The translations under genes were made by a program, and so were the position numbers. Below, one piece after another: positions 44,113-53,324 of a stretch of DNA of 64,000 nucleotides. Source of the stretch: Parasutterella muris (GTDB taxonomy: Bacteria > Pseudomonadota > Gammaproteobacteria > Burkholderiales > Burkholderiaceae_F); assembly GCF_943193095.1 (NCBI RefSeq), contig NZ_CALPCV010000005.1, positions 1-64,000 of the forward strand, in the 5' to 3' direction. A model generated the notes under the pieces. It saw only the letters and a list, made by a program, of their open reading frames with translations, did not search any database and was not told the DNA's origin. Numbering within the stretch: position 1 is the stretch's first letter; each line of letters starts with the position of its first letter.

Positions 44113-45880
44113 GAGGCCCAACCCCAACTTTCCTTTCCTAGATTGTACAAATCGGGCAGGGAATTTTAATTTTCAACTTCTTCATAAGGTCCTCGTAACG
44201 TTTTGGTATCTTGTGCCAGAGGTATGTGACATGTCCCTCAGTGACGAACTTATTGATGGTTAATGCATTGAGTTCACTTATCAGACGAGGTGCTCGCTCC
44301 GGATCAATGTCGGCGTCCTGAAGACGTTTATGCAGTATCAGGCTTAGAGTCAGACCTAAATACGTGATAAAGACTTTTCCTTCAAGAGCTCTTTCAGAAT
44401 ACCCCAGTCTTCTGCCGCTGCATCTGTCTTTGTAGTTATTAAACGATTTTTCAACAATGCCCTTTTGTCGGTAAATATTTAGAGCTTTGTCCGGATGCGC
44501 AATCCTGTCGGAACCAAGTAAGAAGAAGCCGCAGCTCTGGCAGAACTGAGTCCAAGCTGGAACATTAAATACGTATCTGATCTTGCCGTCAGCTCCTTCC
44601 TCAGGGTTGAAAAATTGTCTGAAATACGGAGAGTTCGGAACTTCTCCATCTGTTAAACGCCGCTTAAAATCTTCGATCAATTGAGTCATGTTCATGACGC
44701 AGTCGGCTTCTCTTTCTTTGCTGTAATAGACATGGAGAAACAACTTATCCTGCTCGACACCGGAATGCCGCAGAATTTCACGCATTGCACAAAAGCAGTT
44801 AACACTGCTCTTAAAGGCTGCGGGCAAACATAGTTTGAGGGAGCCGGCTTCTGCCTCAAAGGTTTGCTCAGCAACTTTCAAGTCAGAACGAAGCCCGCAG
44901 ACAAAGCCGACGTGATTGCGGAACATCATCTGCAAATTTTGATCAGAGCAAAACTCTCTATCCGACACCAGGCTGATATCTTCCTCATCAATTTTGGCCG
45001 AGCGCGCAAACAGGTTCTTCAGTAAAACAATATCTGTGATAGAACTGTCCGGCACCTTGTAGTAAAGAGGCTCGGCTGTCTTCTCGTCGATCAGCAGCGC
45101 TAGCTTTAGCAGGGCCTCTTCGTTGTTGAGTCCGTGGGCTGCGTTATGAACTGTTTGCGAGAACGAGGATACCGAAGTGGCATCGAATACCCAGTAATTG
45201 TTTTTGCCCGATTCTTTATTAGAGGCAAGACGAAGCTGCAGGTATTGTTCGACTGAGGGTTGGTAATTGATAGATTCAAATAATTCGGAGATTCTCTGCG
45301 AAGGTATAACGGCAGCCGGATAGAGTGAGCTTTGAGCAATTACGTCGTAGTTAGACAAAGAGGTGTCCGGGTGGATAACAAAGAATATCGCTAAGGAAAG
45401 CAGCTCCTGCCAATGCTTTGGAAAGACGGTTTTTAAGGTTTGAGTTATTCCAGTTTGTATGGCAATTTGCTCTAATACATAGCTGGCTCCGGCGTTTAGT
45501 GTTTTTGTTCGATTTAAAACCATTTGAGCCGTCGACAGACTGACTTCCGGCATGCCAACCGGGCAGAGCTTGTTATCGGCAAAAGTTAGTTCGATATCCT
45601 TGTATTGAGGATTGTCTCGAAGAAATTTCCTCCCTAATTCCACCTTGCCGTCGATCAGACAGCCAAGGGTAATTCGGTGCTTGCTAAAAGAACGACGTTT
45701 AACCGGCTCCCATGCATTCTGAAATTGATACAGATAGTCTTTGCCCTTGATATTTACCTTGATGACATGCTCAATTGCCTGCGGAAGCATATGAAACCCT
45801 CCACTTGGATTAAATGATCATAATCGGTTAAATAGACAAAGATAATGTTCAATGCCCGATTTGCGGGCGTTTGGGGCACT
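44113..45880 (-). mobile_element. IS1634/IS4-type insertion sequence
   Basis: A full transposase gene is flanked by weakly related ends: GAGGCCCAACCCC at 44113-44125 and GGGCGTTTGGGG from 45865, roughly inverted to each other. I could not define exact terminal repeats or a target duplication, so the ends given are approximate. It lies between the mcc-nos cluster and galE and does not interrupt a recognised gene. Confidence 0.6.
44138..45790 (-). CDS. IS1634/IS4-family transposase
   Basis: The 550-residue product starts behind GGAGGG. The DDE residues are visible: Asp in YWVFDATSVSS, Asp in LVSDREFCSDQ, and Glu with Lys in NIYRQKGIVEKSFNNYK, an IS4-type Y-x6-E-x6-K pattern in which Lys takes the usual Arg place. 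It appears intact. Length fits the IS1634 family. The remnant at 512-845 belongs to a related transposase. Confidence 0.85.
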   Translation of the reverse strand: MLPQAIEHVIKVNIKGKDYLYQFQNAWEPVKRRSFSKHRITLGCLIDGKVELGRKFLRDNPQYKDIELTFADNKLCPVGMPEVSLSTAQMVLNRTKTLNAGASYVLEQIAIQTGITQTLKTVFPKHWQELLSLAIFFVIHPDTSLSNYDVIAQSSLYPAAVIPSQRISELFESINYQPSVEQYLQLRLASNKESGKNNYWVFDATSVSSFSQTVHNAAHGLNNEEALLKLALLIDEKTAEPLYYKVPDSSITDIVLLKNLFARSAKIDEEDISLVSDREFCSDQNLQMMFRNHVGFVCGLRSDLKVAEQTFEAEAGSLKLCLPAAFKSSVNCFCAMREILRHSGVEQDKLFLHVYYSKEREADCVMNMTQLIEDFKRRLTDGEVPNSPYFRQFFNPEEGADGKIRYVFNVPAWTQFCQSCGFFLLGSDRIAHPDKALNIYRQKGIVEKSFNNYKDRCSGRRLGYSERALEGKVFITYLGLTLSLILHKRLQDADIDPERAPRLISELNALTINKFVTEGHVTYLWHKIPKRYEDLMKKLKIKIPCPICTI

Positions 45881-45926
45881 GTATACGGCCTATTTATGGT
45901 CGGTTTTTCAGGGATTCAGTAAAGAG

Positions 45927-45950
45927 AAAGCCCGCCGAGAAGCGGGCTTT
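45927..45950 (-). terminator. Terminator after galE
   Basis: AAAGCCCGC and GCGGGCTTT form a perfect 9-bp stem around a six-base loop. On the minus strand TTTCTCTTT follows. It lies just past the galE stop. Confidence 0.75.
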
Positions 45951-45967
45951 ACATACGGGAGAGCTGA

Positions 45968-46987
45968 TTATTCGTCCGGATAACCGTTCGGATTCATCAT
46001 CTGCCAGCGCCAGGTGTCTTCGCACATCTTTTCAATGCCGCGTTTGGCCGTCCAGCCGAGAAGTTCGTGCGCTAAGGTCGGATTCGTCCAATAGGCTGCT
46101 TTGTCTCCAGGGCGTCTCGGACAGATTTCATAAGGGATATTGCGTCCGCTCATTTTTTCAAACGCTTTGACGAGCTCTAAAACCGTTGTATTGCTGCCGG
46201 TGCCGAGATTTACCGTAATTAGCTGAGGCTTGTGATTCAGAACTCTGAGCGCATCGAGGTGACCGTCCGCAAGGTCTTCCACGTGAATATAATCGCGGGC
46301 GCCGGTACCGTCTCGGGTCTCGTAATCATTGCCGAAAACCTTCAGACAGGGTCTGCGGCCGACTGCGACCTGAGAAATAAAGGGCATCAGATTGTTAGGG
46401 ATGCCGTTCGGATCTTCTCCGATCAGACCGGATTCGTGCGCACCTACCGGATTGAAGTACCGAAGAATCGCGATCGACCAATCCGGCTCTGCTCTGAAGA
46501 GCTTTCTGAGCACTTCTTCAATCATCCATTTGCTCAGACCGTAGTTGTTGATCGGAGCAAGCGGCGTGGATTCGTCAAATTCATCGTACCCCGGATCGCC
46601 GTATACAGTCGCGGAAGAAGAAAAGATGAATTCTTTCACGTTGAACTTCTTCATGACGCGAAGCAGAACAATGGTGCCTTCGACGTTATATGAGAAGTAG
46701 AGCAGGGGGTCGCTCTCAGATTCTCCGACTGCCTTTCGCCCAGCGAAATTGATGACGGAGTCAATCTTGTATTGGGTGAAAAGATCTTCAAGGGCTTTCT
46801 CGTCACGAATGTCTCCGACAACAAGCGGAGGACGCTTGCCGGTGATTTTTTCGATTCGATCGAGAACAGTACGCTTCGAATTGCTGAAGTTGTCAAAAAT
46901 CACGGGCGAATACCCCGCCTCAATCAGTTTGACGACCATGTGGGATCCGATGTAGCCGGTTCCGCCTGTAACTAGGATATAGCTCAT
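45968..46987 (-). CDS. galE: UDP-glucose 4-epimerase
   Basis: The 339-residue product is a short-chain dehydrogenase-type epimerase. It has the NAD-binding motif GGTGYIGS, NFAGRKAVGES, the Ser-Tyr-Lys active site (FSSSATVYGD and NNYGLSK), and RYFNPVGAHESG. It interconverts UDP-glucose and UDP-galactose, feeding lipopolysaccharide or other surface sugars. It lies downstream of adk with a terminator between, so it probably has its own promoter. Confidence 0.92.
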   Translation of the reverse strand: MSYILVTGGTGYIGSHMVVKLIEAGYSPVIFDNFSNSKRTVLDRIEKITGKRPPLVVGDIRDEKALEDLFTQYKIDSVINFAGRKAVGESESDPLLYFSYNVEGTIVLLRVMKKFNVKEFIFSSSATVYGDPGYDEFDESTPLAPINNYGLSKWMIEEVLRKLFRAEPDWSIAILRYFNPVGAHESGLIGEDPNGIPNNLMPFISQVAVGRRPCLKVFGNDYETRDGTGARDYIHVEDLADGHLDALRVLNHKPQLITVNLGTGSNTTVLELVKAFEKMSGRNIPYEICPRRPGDKAAYWTNPTLAHELLGWTAKRGIEKMCEDTWRWQMMNPNGYPDE

Positions 46988-47005
46988 ATGCTCAGAAAAA
47001 GAGAA

Positions 47006-47023
47006 AGACCACCGAAGTGGTCT
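47006..47023 (-). terminator. Terminator after adk
   Basis: AGACCAC and GTGGTCT pair around CGAA; on the minus strand TTCTCTTTTTC follows. Confidence 0.75.
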
Positions 47024-47039
47024 CTCGGTTTAGGAAGGA

Positions 47040-47693
47040 TTATTTATCGAGGGCGTCGAAAATACGGCGGCTGATTTCTTTGACATCACCGACGCCGTCA
47101 ATGCGGACATATTTGGTGTTGTCTTTGCCTTCTTCGGCGGCTTTCTTATAGAAGCCCACAAGCGCTTCAGTCTGATTGTGATAAACGCGAAGGCGTTTTT
47201 TAACGGTTTCTTCGCTGTCATCAGGACGCTGAACTAAATCTTCACCGGTGACGTCGTCTTTTCCGGGAACTTTCGGCGGATTGTAGACAACGTGATAGGT
47301 ACGGCCGGAAGCGATGTGGACGCGTCTGCCGCTCATGCGTTCAAGAATGACTTCATCGGGAACTGCGATTTCGACAACATAATCGATCGGAATTCCGGCT
47401 TTAACCAGAGCTTCGGCCTGCGGAATAGTGCGGGGGAAGCCGTCAAAAAGGAAGCCGTTCTTGCAGTCGGGCTCCAGCAGTCTTTCTTTGACAAGACCGA
47501 TGATGATATCGTCGCTGACGAGTTCTCCGGCGTCCATAATCTTCTTAGCAGCCAGGCCAAGAGGAGTACCGGCTTTTACCGCGGCGCGGAGCATATCCCC
47601 GGTCGAAATCTGGGGAATTCCATAGTGTTCTTTAATGAGGGCTGCCTGTGTCCCTTTACCGGCTCCCGGGGCTCCGAGAAGAATCAAACGCAT
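47040..47693 (-). CDS. adk: Adenylate kinase
   Basis: The 217-residue product has the P-loop GAPGAGKGTQA, the NMP-binding region STGDMLRAAV and FDGFPRTIPQAEAL, then a LID domain with RMSGRRVHIASGRTYHV. It lacks the LID zinc cysteines, as in other Proteobacteria. It catalyses ATP + AMP to 2 ADP. It lies downstream of kdsB on the same strand. Confidence 0.95.
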   Translation of the reverse strand: MRLILLGAPGAGKGTQAALIKEHYGIPQISTGDMLRAAVKAGTPLGLAAKKIMDAGELVSDDIIIGLVKERLLEPDCKNGFLFDGFPRTIPQAEALVKAGIPIDYVVEIAVPDEVILERMSGRRVHIASGRTYHVVYNPPKVPGKDDVTGEDLVQRPDDSEETVKKRLRVYHNQTEALVGFYKKAAEEGKDNTKYVRIDGVGDVKEISRRIFDALDK

Positions 47694-47792
47694 ATGTGCC
47701 TCCGAATATATATAGTGTGGTTGGGTCTAAAAATGCCATTTTGGACTGATGTCCTTAAGATTTCAAGAGACTTGGGTTAAAAGCAATCGGTG

Positions 47793-48563
47793 TCAGCTGT
47801 TAATTTCCTTAGCGGCGCAGAAAGCTCGGACCCTTTCGAGGTCCTCAGCGGTATCAACGCCCGGAGGAATTTCATCATTGAATACAGACACCGCGATCTT
47901 GTAGTCATTCCAAATCGCGCGAAGCTGCTCGAGACTTTCAAAGGCCTCCAGAGGAGACTTCGGAAGTGTCGGGTAGCTCTTCAGGAATCCGCATCGGTAA
48001 CTGTAGATGCCGACATGTCTCAAACCGAGGTCTTGGGGCAGAACTTCTTGTTTTTTTGCGAATTCATCGCGTGCCCACGGAATCGGCGCTCTGCTGAAGT
48101 AAATCGCCCGGTTGTTCTTATCGAGAATCAGCTTGACGACGTTCGGATTAAAGAATTCCTCGGAACTTTTGATGCGGATCGCGGCCGTTCCCATGACGCT
48201 CTGCGCGTCATTAACCAAGAGGTCGGCAGCCGCAGAAATGATATTGGGCGGGATGAGCGGTTCATCGCCCTGAACGTTCACAATGATTTCATTGTCCGGA
48301 ATACCGCTTTTCTCTGCGGCTTCGCAGATGCGGTCGGTTCCGCAGGCATGATCCTTGCGTGTGAGGACTGCCTGAACACCGAATTTTTGACAGCACTGAA
48401 GGATGCTTTCATCGTCCACAGCGCAGATCACGCGGGAAGCTCCGCTTTTGAGCGCTTGTCTGGCAACGCGCACGATCATGGGTACGCCGCAGAGGTCTGC
48501 GAGCGGTTTATTCGGAAGCCGAGTGCTTTTTAAGCGCGCGGGAATAATGACGGTAAAACTCAT
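47793..48563 (-). CDS. kdsB: CMP-Kdo synthetase
   Basis: The 256-residue product has the nucleotidyltransferase start IPARLKSTRLPNKPLADL and family marks KDHACGTDRICEA and VQGDEPLI. It activates Kdo with CTP for lipopolysaccharide inner-core synthesis. Its start overlaps the stop of the Trm112-like gene by four bases, and lpxK lies upstream, a conserved lipid A group. Confidence 0.95.
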   Translation of the reverse strand: MSFTVIIPARLKSTRLPNKPLADLCGVPMIVRVARQALKSGASRVICAVDDESILQCCQKFGVQAVLTRKDHACGTDRICEAAEKSGIPDNEIIVNVQGDEPLIPPNIISAAADLLVNDAQSVMGTAAIRIKSSEEFFNPNVVKLILDKNNRAIYFSRAPIPWARDEFAKKQEVLPQDLGLRHVGIYSYRCGFLKSYPTLPKSPLEAFESLEQLRAIWNDYKIAVSVFNDEIPPGVDTAEDLERVRAFCAAKEINS

Positions 48564-48754
48564 TTCTTCTCCAGTTTTTCAACTTCTTCCTCAGTCATAT
48601 CGCGCGCTTCGCTCGGAACCATCGCAGGGATGTCGTCGACAACGGGAAACGCCTTTAAGTCGCTTTTGCAGTAGAACTCTTTTTTGTCTTTGTTCCAGCG
48701 AAGAGGTCCTTTGCAAATCGGACAGACCAAAATTTCTGTAATTTTCGGATCCAT
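48560..48754 (-). CDS. ycaR: Trm112-family protein (YcaR-like)
   Basis: The 64-residue product starts MDPKITEILVCPICKGPL and contains YCKSDLKAFPVVDDIPAMVPSEA in overlapping pieces, the usual YcaR pattern. These proteins have a zinc-ribbon-like fold and activate methyltransferases in other organisms; the bacterial partner is uncertain. It sits between lpxK and kdsB, the standard proteobacterial position, coupled to kdsB by overlap. Confidence 0.9.
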   Translation of the reverse strand: MDPKITEILVCPICKGPLRWNKDKKEFYCKSDLKAFPVVDDIPAMVPSEARDMTEEEVEKLEKK

Positions 48755-48767
48755 TTGAATCTACCGG

Positions 48768-49808
48768 TTAGTGGTTATTTGTTTTGTAACGTTCGGAAGC
48801 AGCCGTGATTTTCTTTTCAATAAAATCAACGAGGAATTTATCCAGCTGCGTTTCTAAAGGAACGACATAAATTCGTTCATCATTTTTGATTTCCGGATGC
48901 TTTCTGCACTTCACAGCATCTTTCTCAGTAATAAAAATGAGATCAGCCTTGCTTTCAGCAAAAGGATTTTTTGTGAAGCTGTAATGATCGGGCAGAGGAA
49001 TCGGGTTGATTTCAAGGTCGTGCGCGCGAAGCATTGAGAAGAACCTGTCCGGAACGGCAATACCCGCCATCGCGTCCGCTTTCAGCTGTTTTTTTGCCTG
49101 CATGCGCGCAAGCGTATCCAAAGTAATCTTTTCCCCGCTCGCATAATTGATCGCGTCGGAAAAGCCGCTTGTTGCGGCGTAGCGAGGCGTAGATGAAGTC
49201 ACAACATCTTCGGTGGCGTTAAGCACAATGGCGTCAACTTCGTCAAGCCGAGCAGGTCTTTCGCGAAGCGGTCCGGCAGGAAGCACCCAGCCGTTGCCTA
49301 AACCGCGAGCGCCGATGACAGCGAGCTCGACATCTCTGCCAAGTTCATAATGCTGCAGACCGTCGTCACTGATGAGTACGTTGACAAGCGGGTATTTTGC
49401 CAACAGGGATTTGGCGGCATCAACACGCTTTTTGCATACGAAGGTCGGAGCTCCGGTGGATTTTTTGATGAGCAGCGGTTCATCGCCGACGATGTCGGGA
49501 TTACTGTTTTCCTCAACTTCGACAGGAGCGTCGGCGGCCCCTTTGTAGCCGCGTGAAATGACGCCGGGATTCCATCCTCTTTCCCGAAGAGCGCGAACAA
49601 GAGATATGGTTACGGGTGTTTTGCCGGTTCCGCCGACATAAATATTCCCAACCACAACAACCGGGACGCCGACATTCGTGACTTTAGCGTTTTTGCGCCG
49701 ACGGCTCGAAGCCCACATAAAAACCGCAGAAGCGGGAAGCAGGAGCCAGGAAATTATTCCGCGCTTATCCCACTGTTTATGCAGGAGTGTTTCTAGTTGT
49801 ACGTTCAT
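48768..49808 (-). CDS. lpxK: Tetraacyldisaccharide 4'-kinase
   Basis: The 346-residue product has an N-terminal membrane-associated helix (IISWLLLPASAVFMW) and the P-loop GNIYVGGTGKTP. It also has SRGYKG, SDDGLQHYEL and a C-terminal DHYSFTKNPF with FITEKDAVK. It phosphorylates the lipid A precursor at the 4' position. It is the first gene of the lpxK-ycaR-kdsB-adk run and faces an AT-rich gap that must hold its promoter. Confidence 0.93.
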   Translation of the reverse strand: MNVQLETLLHKQWDKRGIISWLLLPASAVFMWASSRRRKNAKVTNVGVPVVVVGNIYVGGTGKTPVTISLVRALRERGWNPGVISRGYKGAADAPVEVEENSNPDIVGDEPLLIKKSTGAPTFVCKKRVDAAKSLLAKYPLVNVLISDDGLQHYELGRDVELAVIGARGLGNGWVLPAGPLRERPARLDEVDAIVLNATEDVVTSSTPRYAATSGFSDAINYASGEKITLDTLARMQAKKQLKADAMAGIAVPDRFFSMLRAHDLEINPIPLPDHYSFTKNPFAESKADLIFITEKDAVKCRKHPEIKNDERIYVVPLETQLDKFLVDFIEKKITAASERYKTNNH

Positions 49809-50274
49809 TAGACAAGAAGAAAAAATAAAGTTCTATTCTAAATTCTAAACGTTCTGAAATAATCACTCGAGAAAAGCAATTTTTGAACAGCGGGTATCTG
49901 TACTGTCGACTTTTTGTTGACGAATGTCCTAAGAGGATTTTTGAAAAAGTCAAGATTTTTCATTCTTCAGATGCAAAAAAACAATTACTTTTAAGTCAAT
50001 AGGATAGTTATTAAACTTGTCCTCCACATTGTGGATAACTTTGTGAATAAGTGAATAACCTAATGGAAAAATGACAAATGATTTTTGTGCCTTACTCGAA
50101 TTTTAGATACGAGTCTTTTTATAAAAATTACATAAAAACAAATAGATATAAACCAAAAACAAGATTGACAATTAAATTATCTTCCTCCACAGCAGCCGAG
50201 TCGGATTGTGAATAAAATTGTGAGTAACTTTTGGGATAACTATTAAATCGCCTGAAAATCGGCTGATTTTTCAT
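49809..50274. other. AT-rich gap with DnaA-box-like sites
   Basis: This 466-base divergent gap between lpxK and xseA is strongly AT-rich. It holds no gene that I can support. It carries several copies of a sequence matching TTATCCACA-type DnaA boxes (see next entry) and weak hairpins (for example near 50094-50118). It must also contain the lpxK and xseA promoters. Confidence 0.6.
50030..50227 (-). promoter_or_regulatory. Cluster of DnaA-box-like sites
   Basis: Read on the minus strand, TTATCCACA (perfect box) lies at 50030-50038, TTATTCACA at 50042-50050 and again at 50207-50215, and weaker forms TTATTCACT at 50050-50058 and TTACTCACA at 50219-50227. All share one orientation. DnaA boxes bind the initiator DnaA; clusters in AT-rich DNA mark origins or DnaA-titration loci. 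No dnaA gene is in the window, so the function is open. Confidence 0.5.
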
Positions 50275-51891
50275 ATGGATAACGCAAAGATGTCGGTTAA
50301 GTTCCTTTCTGTGTATGAAGCGGTTCGTTTGCTGAACAATGCGCTTGCCAACCTAGGGTTCATTTGTGTAGAAGGTGAGGTTTCTGCCTTTAAGCAATAC
50401 AGCTCTAGTCATTGGTATTTCACGATTAAGGACAGCGACGCAGCCTTGTCCTGCGTTTTGTGGAAAAGCCGCAGTTATGGAATTAGGCCTCCTAAGCTTG
50501 GAGATAAGGTCCGATTAAAGGGATCAGCTAACGTTTGGGAGAAGAGCGGCAACCTGTCATTCGTTGCCTCAGAATTAAGTTACGCCGGAGAAGGCGAGCT
50601 CTATGAAAAATTTCTGCGCCTGAAAAAAGAGCTTTCAGATCTCGGCTGGTTCGATCATCACAGAAAGAAGGCGATTCCAAGAGTGCCTCACCGCATCGGC
50701 ATCATCACAAGCCGACAGGGCGCCGCGGTTAGAGATGCGATCCATCGGCTGAGAGAGCGGGCACCGTACGCGTCCATAACTGTTTATGACACACCGGTAC
50801 AGGGCGTTCGCAATGAACTCAAGATCGCTCGGGCGATCCGATATGCTAATCTTTACGGCAATGATGATGTACTGCTGCTGATTCGAGGCGGAGGAAGCAT
50901 CGAGGATCTTTGGAACTTTAATGAAAGGGTTGTGGCCGAGGCAATTGTGCAGAGTCGTATTCCGATCATATCCGGAATTGGTCATGAGACAGATACGACG
51001 ATCTCGGACTTAGCTGCGGACCGAAGAGCTCCGACTCCGACCGGGGCAGCTGAAGCGGCCGCCGAGAAACTGGACGTGCTTCGATCGGAAATCAATACCT
51101 TCTGGGACCGCACCGAGCTTACGTTCCGCAAAGACGGAGATCAGCGGTATTTTGATCTGGAGCATTTTTCAGCACGCTTTGAAAACGGCCGGACGTTTCT
51201 TGAACCCTTTGCCCGTCACGTAAACCTTGCTTCCCGTTTAGTGCGTGTGGATTTTGCCCGCCTGCATAAAGAGACGTCTTCAAGTTTGGGTGTTCTGGCT
51301 CAGGGATTGTCCTCGCTCTTGGAGCAGGAGAAGTCTCGTACGCGGTCCTCGTACCGACAGGCGCAGCAAAGCCTTACCGAAACCGTTCGTGCCGCATCAA
51401 TGAGCGTGAACTACAGCGGCCGTCCCTTTGAAAAGGCGGAAATGCTGCTTCGCCCCTTTATTCACTCGCTTAAATCGGTTCGATATGGCTTTCAGTGGCC
51501 GATGGATTTGCAGACGAATCGTATTCAAACGGCCTTTTACAGTCTGAGGAACAGCTGTACCGAGAGGATGAACGGCCGAAAGGACGATGTGGGACGAAGC
51601 TATGCCTGGATACGCAGTTTCCGACCGAATCTCAGCGCTGCGAAAGCGGATGCCGCGGCTCAGTCTATGCGAATGGTGCTCAGCCAAAAACTCTCGACCG
51701 GAAAAACTCATTTGTCGGGACTGGATAAATTAATTAAAGTACTCGATCCGAAACTCAGACTGCCTGAAGGTGCCGGCTACATTTTTAAGAACGGTCAGCC
51801 GGTGAAACGCGCAAGCGAACTCAGGTTCGGAGACTTGATAGAAATTGAAATGAAGGATGGGAAATTGGTTGCTCGTGTTGGGGCCTCATAA
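50275..51891 (+). CDS. xseA: Exodeoxyribonuclease VII large subunit
   Basis: The 538-residue product is longer than the E. coli enzyme (456). It has an N-terminal OB-fold (FICVEGEVSAFKQYSSSHWYF), then the catalytic domain with GIITSRQGAAVRDAI, LIRGGGSIEDLWNFNE and SGIGHETDTTISDLAADRRAPTPTGAAE in pieces. A long helical region and a C-terminal domain follow. With XseB (not in view) it degrades single-stranded DNA. An ATG at 50290 is an alternative start; no strong ribosome site helps to choose. Confidence 0.93.
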   Translation: MDNAKMSVKFLSVYEAVRLLNNALANLGFICVEGEVSAFKQYSSSHWYFTIKDSDAALSCVLWKSRSYGIRPPKLGDKVRLKGSANVWEKSGNLSFVASELSYAGEGELYEKFLRLKKELSDLGWFDHHRKKAIPRVPHRIGIITSRQGAAVRDAIHRLRERAPYASITVYDTPVQGVRNELKIARAIRYANLYGNDDVLLLIRGGGSIEDLWNFNERVVAEAIVQSRIPIISGIGHETDTTISDLAADRRAPTPTGAAEAAAEKLDVLRSEINTFWDRTELTFRKDGDQRYFDLEHFSARFENGRTFLEPFARHVNLASRLVRVDFARLHKETSSSLGVLAQGLSSLLEQEKSRTRSSYRQAQQSLTETVRAASMSVNYSGRPFEKAEMLLRPFIHSLKSVRYGFQWPMDLQTNRIQTAFYSLRNSCTERMNGRKDDVGRSYAWIRSFRPNLSAAKADAAAQSMRMVLSQKLSTGKTHLSGLDKLIKVLDPKLRLPEGAGYIFKNGQPVKRASELRFGDLIEIEMKDGKLVARVGAS

Positions 51892-51949
51892 GAGTCCGCT
51901 TCGGGTAAACAACCGATAATATCCGAGTATTGATAAGGAGATAAAGAAG

Positions 51950-52537
51950 ATGGCTTTTACAGTTCCGCCCCTCCCCTATGAACAAAACGCGCTTGAACCG
52001 TACATGAGCGCTAAAACACTTTCATACCACTACGGCAAACATAATCAGGCTTACAACGACACACTGAACAAGCTGATCGCAGGAACCGAATACGAAAAGA
52101 TGCCTCTTGAAGAGATCATCCGCACCACTCAGTCCGGTCCGATCTTTAATAACGCGGCTCAGTGCTTTAACCACACTTTCTTCTGGAACAGCATGAAGCC
52201 GAACGGCGGCGGCCAGCCCGACGGTGCGCTTGCTGACGCGATCAACGCAAAGTGGGGCAGCTTCGATGCCTTTGCTGAAGCGTTTGCCAACAGCGCGGCC
52301 GGAAACTTTGGCTCTGGCTGGACATGGCTTGTTCAGAAAGAAGACAGCACGCTCGACATCGTAAATACCAGCAACGCCGGCACTCCGGTTACCGGTACCG
52401 CCACACCGCTTCTGGTGGTTGACGTTTGGGAACATGCCTACTATCTGGATTACTACAACGTCCGTCTGCAGTATGTGAAGGTTTTCCTGGCAAATCTCGC
52501 AAATTGGGACTTTGCAGCAAAAAATTTCTCTGACTAA
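51950..52537 (+). CDS. sodB: Iron-type superoxide dismutase
   Basis: The 195-residue product begins AFTVPPLPYEQNALEPY after Met. The four metal ligands are in HYGKHNQAY, FNHTFFW and DVWEHAYYLDY. AAQCFNHTFFW and FGSGWTWLV are typical of the Fe form. It removes superoxide in the cytoplasm. It has its own AAGGAG site and a terminator at 52560, so it is probably monocistronic. Its presence in a FNR-regulated anaerobe fits defence against brief oxygen exposure. Confidence 0.94.
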   Translation: MAFTVPPLPYEQNALEPYMSAKTLSYHYGKHNQAYNDTLNKLIAGTEYEKMPLEEIIRTTQSGPIFNNAAQCFNHTFFWNSMKPNGGGQPDGALADAINAKWGSFDAFAEAFANSAAGNFGSGWTWLVQKEDSTLDIVNTSNAGTPVTGTATPLLVVDVWEHAYYLDYYNVRLQYVKVFLANLANWDFAAKNFSD

Positions 52538-52559
52538 TTAGAGAAGTCTAAAAAATAAG

Positions 52560-52591
52560 GCCGTAGCTGATCTAGGCTGCGGCTTTGTTTT
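52560..52591 (+). terminator. Terminator after sodB
   Basis: GCCGTAGC and GCTGCGGC (one G-T wobble) form a stem followed by TTTGTTTTT. Confidence 0.8.
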
Positions 52592-52620
52592 TGCGCGGCA
52601 GTTTTCGTCGGAAAATTCGA

Positions 52621-53058
52621 TCAATACGTGAGGACAGACTTTAGAGGGAGCCCCTTGACCTCATACTGTTTTGCCGGATCTAACGCTCCGAACCAGCCTT
52701 TGTTCATTTCGAGGGCGTATTTTGCGGGTGCTCGACTGCAATGGATATCGGTCGTTTCGGGTTCCATATCCTCGATATTGATAATTTTTCCAAAGGCGTC
52801 AATAAAAGCGACAGAAAGCGGAATTTTGGTGTTTTTCATCCACATGCAGGCGCTTTCTTCGCCGTCCATAATGAACAGCATTCCGTGGTCTTTAGCCATG
52901 GAGGTACGGAACATCAGGCCTTTCTGACGCTCAGCTGCCGATATGGCTACTTCCGCCTTAATGGTCTTATTGCCGAACTGAAGCGTGACAAAGTCAGCGG
53001 CCTGACAGAGGCCGGAGAACCAAAGCGCTGAGAGCAGAGCGATAGATGTTTTTTTCAT
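52621..53058 (-). CDS. DUF192-family periplasmic protein
   Basis: The 145-residue product has a signal peptide (CQAA) and a DUF192 domain: EVAISAAERQKGLMFR, GMLFIMDG, CMWMKNTKIPLSVAFID and EMNKGWF. The family is widespread and its function is not established. It reads toward the sodB terminator and is followed upstream by the cold-shock gene on the same strand, with a strong terminator between. Confidence 0.85.
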   Translation of the reverse strand: MKKTSIALLSALWFSGLCQAADFVTLQFGNKTIKAEVAISAAERQKGLMFRTSMAKDHGMLFIMDGEESACMWMKNTKIPLSVAFIDAFGKIINIEDMEPETTDIHCSRAPAKYALEMNKGWFGALDPAKQYEVKGLPLKSVLTY

Positions 53059-53066
53059 AATGAAAA

Positions 53067-53094
53067 CTCGAAAAGCCTTGCGGGGCTTTTCGAG
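53067..53094 (-). terminator. Terminator after the cold-shock gene
   Basis: CTCGAAAAGCC and GGCTTTTCGAG form a perfect 11-bp stem around a six-base loop; on the minus strand TTTTC follows. Confidence 0.85.
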
Positions 53095-53117
53095 CTTGGA
53101 TGCAGTGAGAAAGAGGA

Positions 53118-53324
53118 TTACGAGGCCGGTTTGATGTTGTCAGCCTGTTTGCCCTTTTCACCTTCCTTCAGATCGAAAGTGACGCGCTGACCCTGTTTCA
53201 GAGTCTTAAATCCGTCCATTTTGATCGCAGAGAAATGCGCGAAAAGATCTTCGCCGCCGTCATCGGGAGTGATGAATCCGAATCCTTTTGCGTCGTTAAA
53301 CCATTTTACGGTTCCTGTTGCCAT
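53118..53324 (-). CDS. Cold-shock-domain protein
   Basis: ATG at 53324 follows GGAGA and gives the family start MATGTVKWFNDAKGFGFI, for 68 residues. RNP1 (KGFGFI) and RNP2 (LFAHFSA) are present. It binds single-stranded RNA or DNA as an RNA chaperone. The upstream region is AT-rich and may include a long leader as in other csp genes. It cannot be told whether it is cold-inducible. Confidence 0.92.
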   Translation of the reverse strand: MATGTVKWFNDAKGFGFITPDDGGEDLFAHFSAIKMDGFKTLKQGQRVTFDLKEGEKGKQADNIKPAS

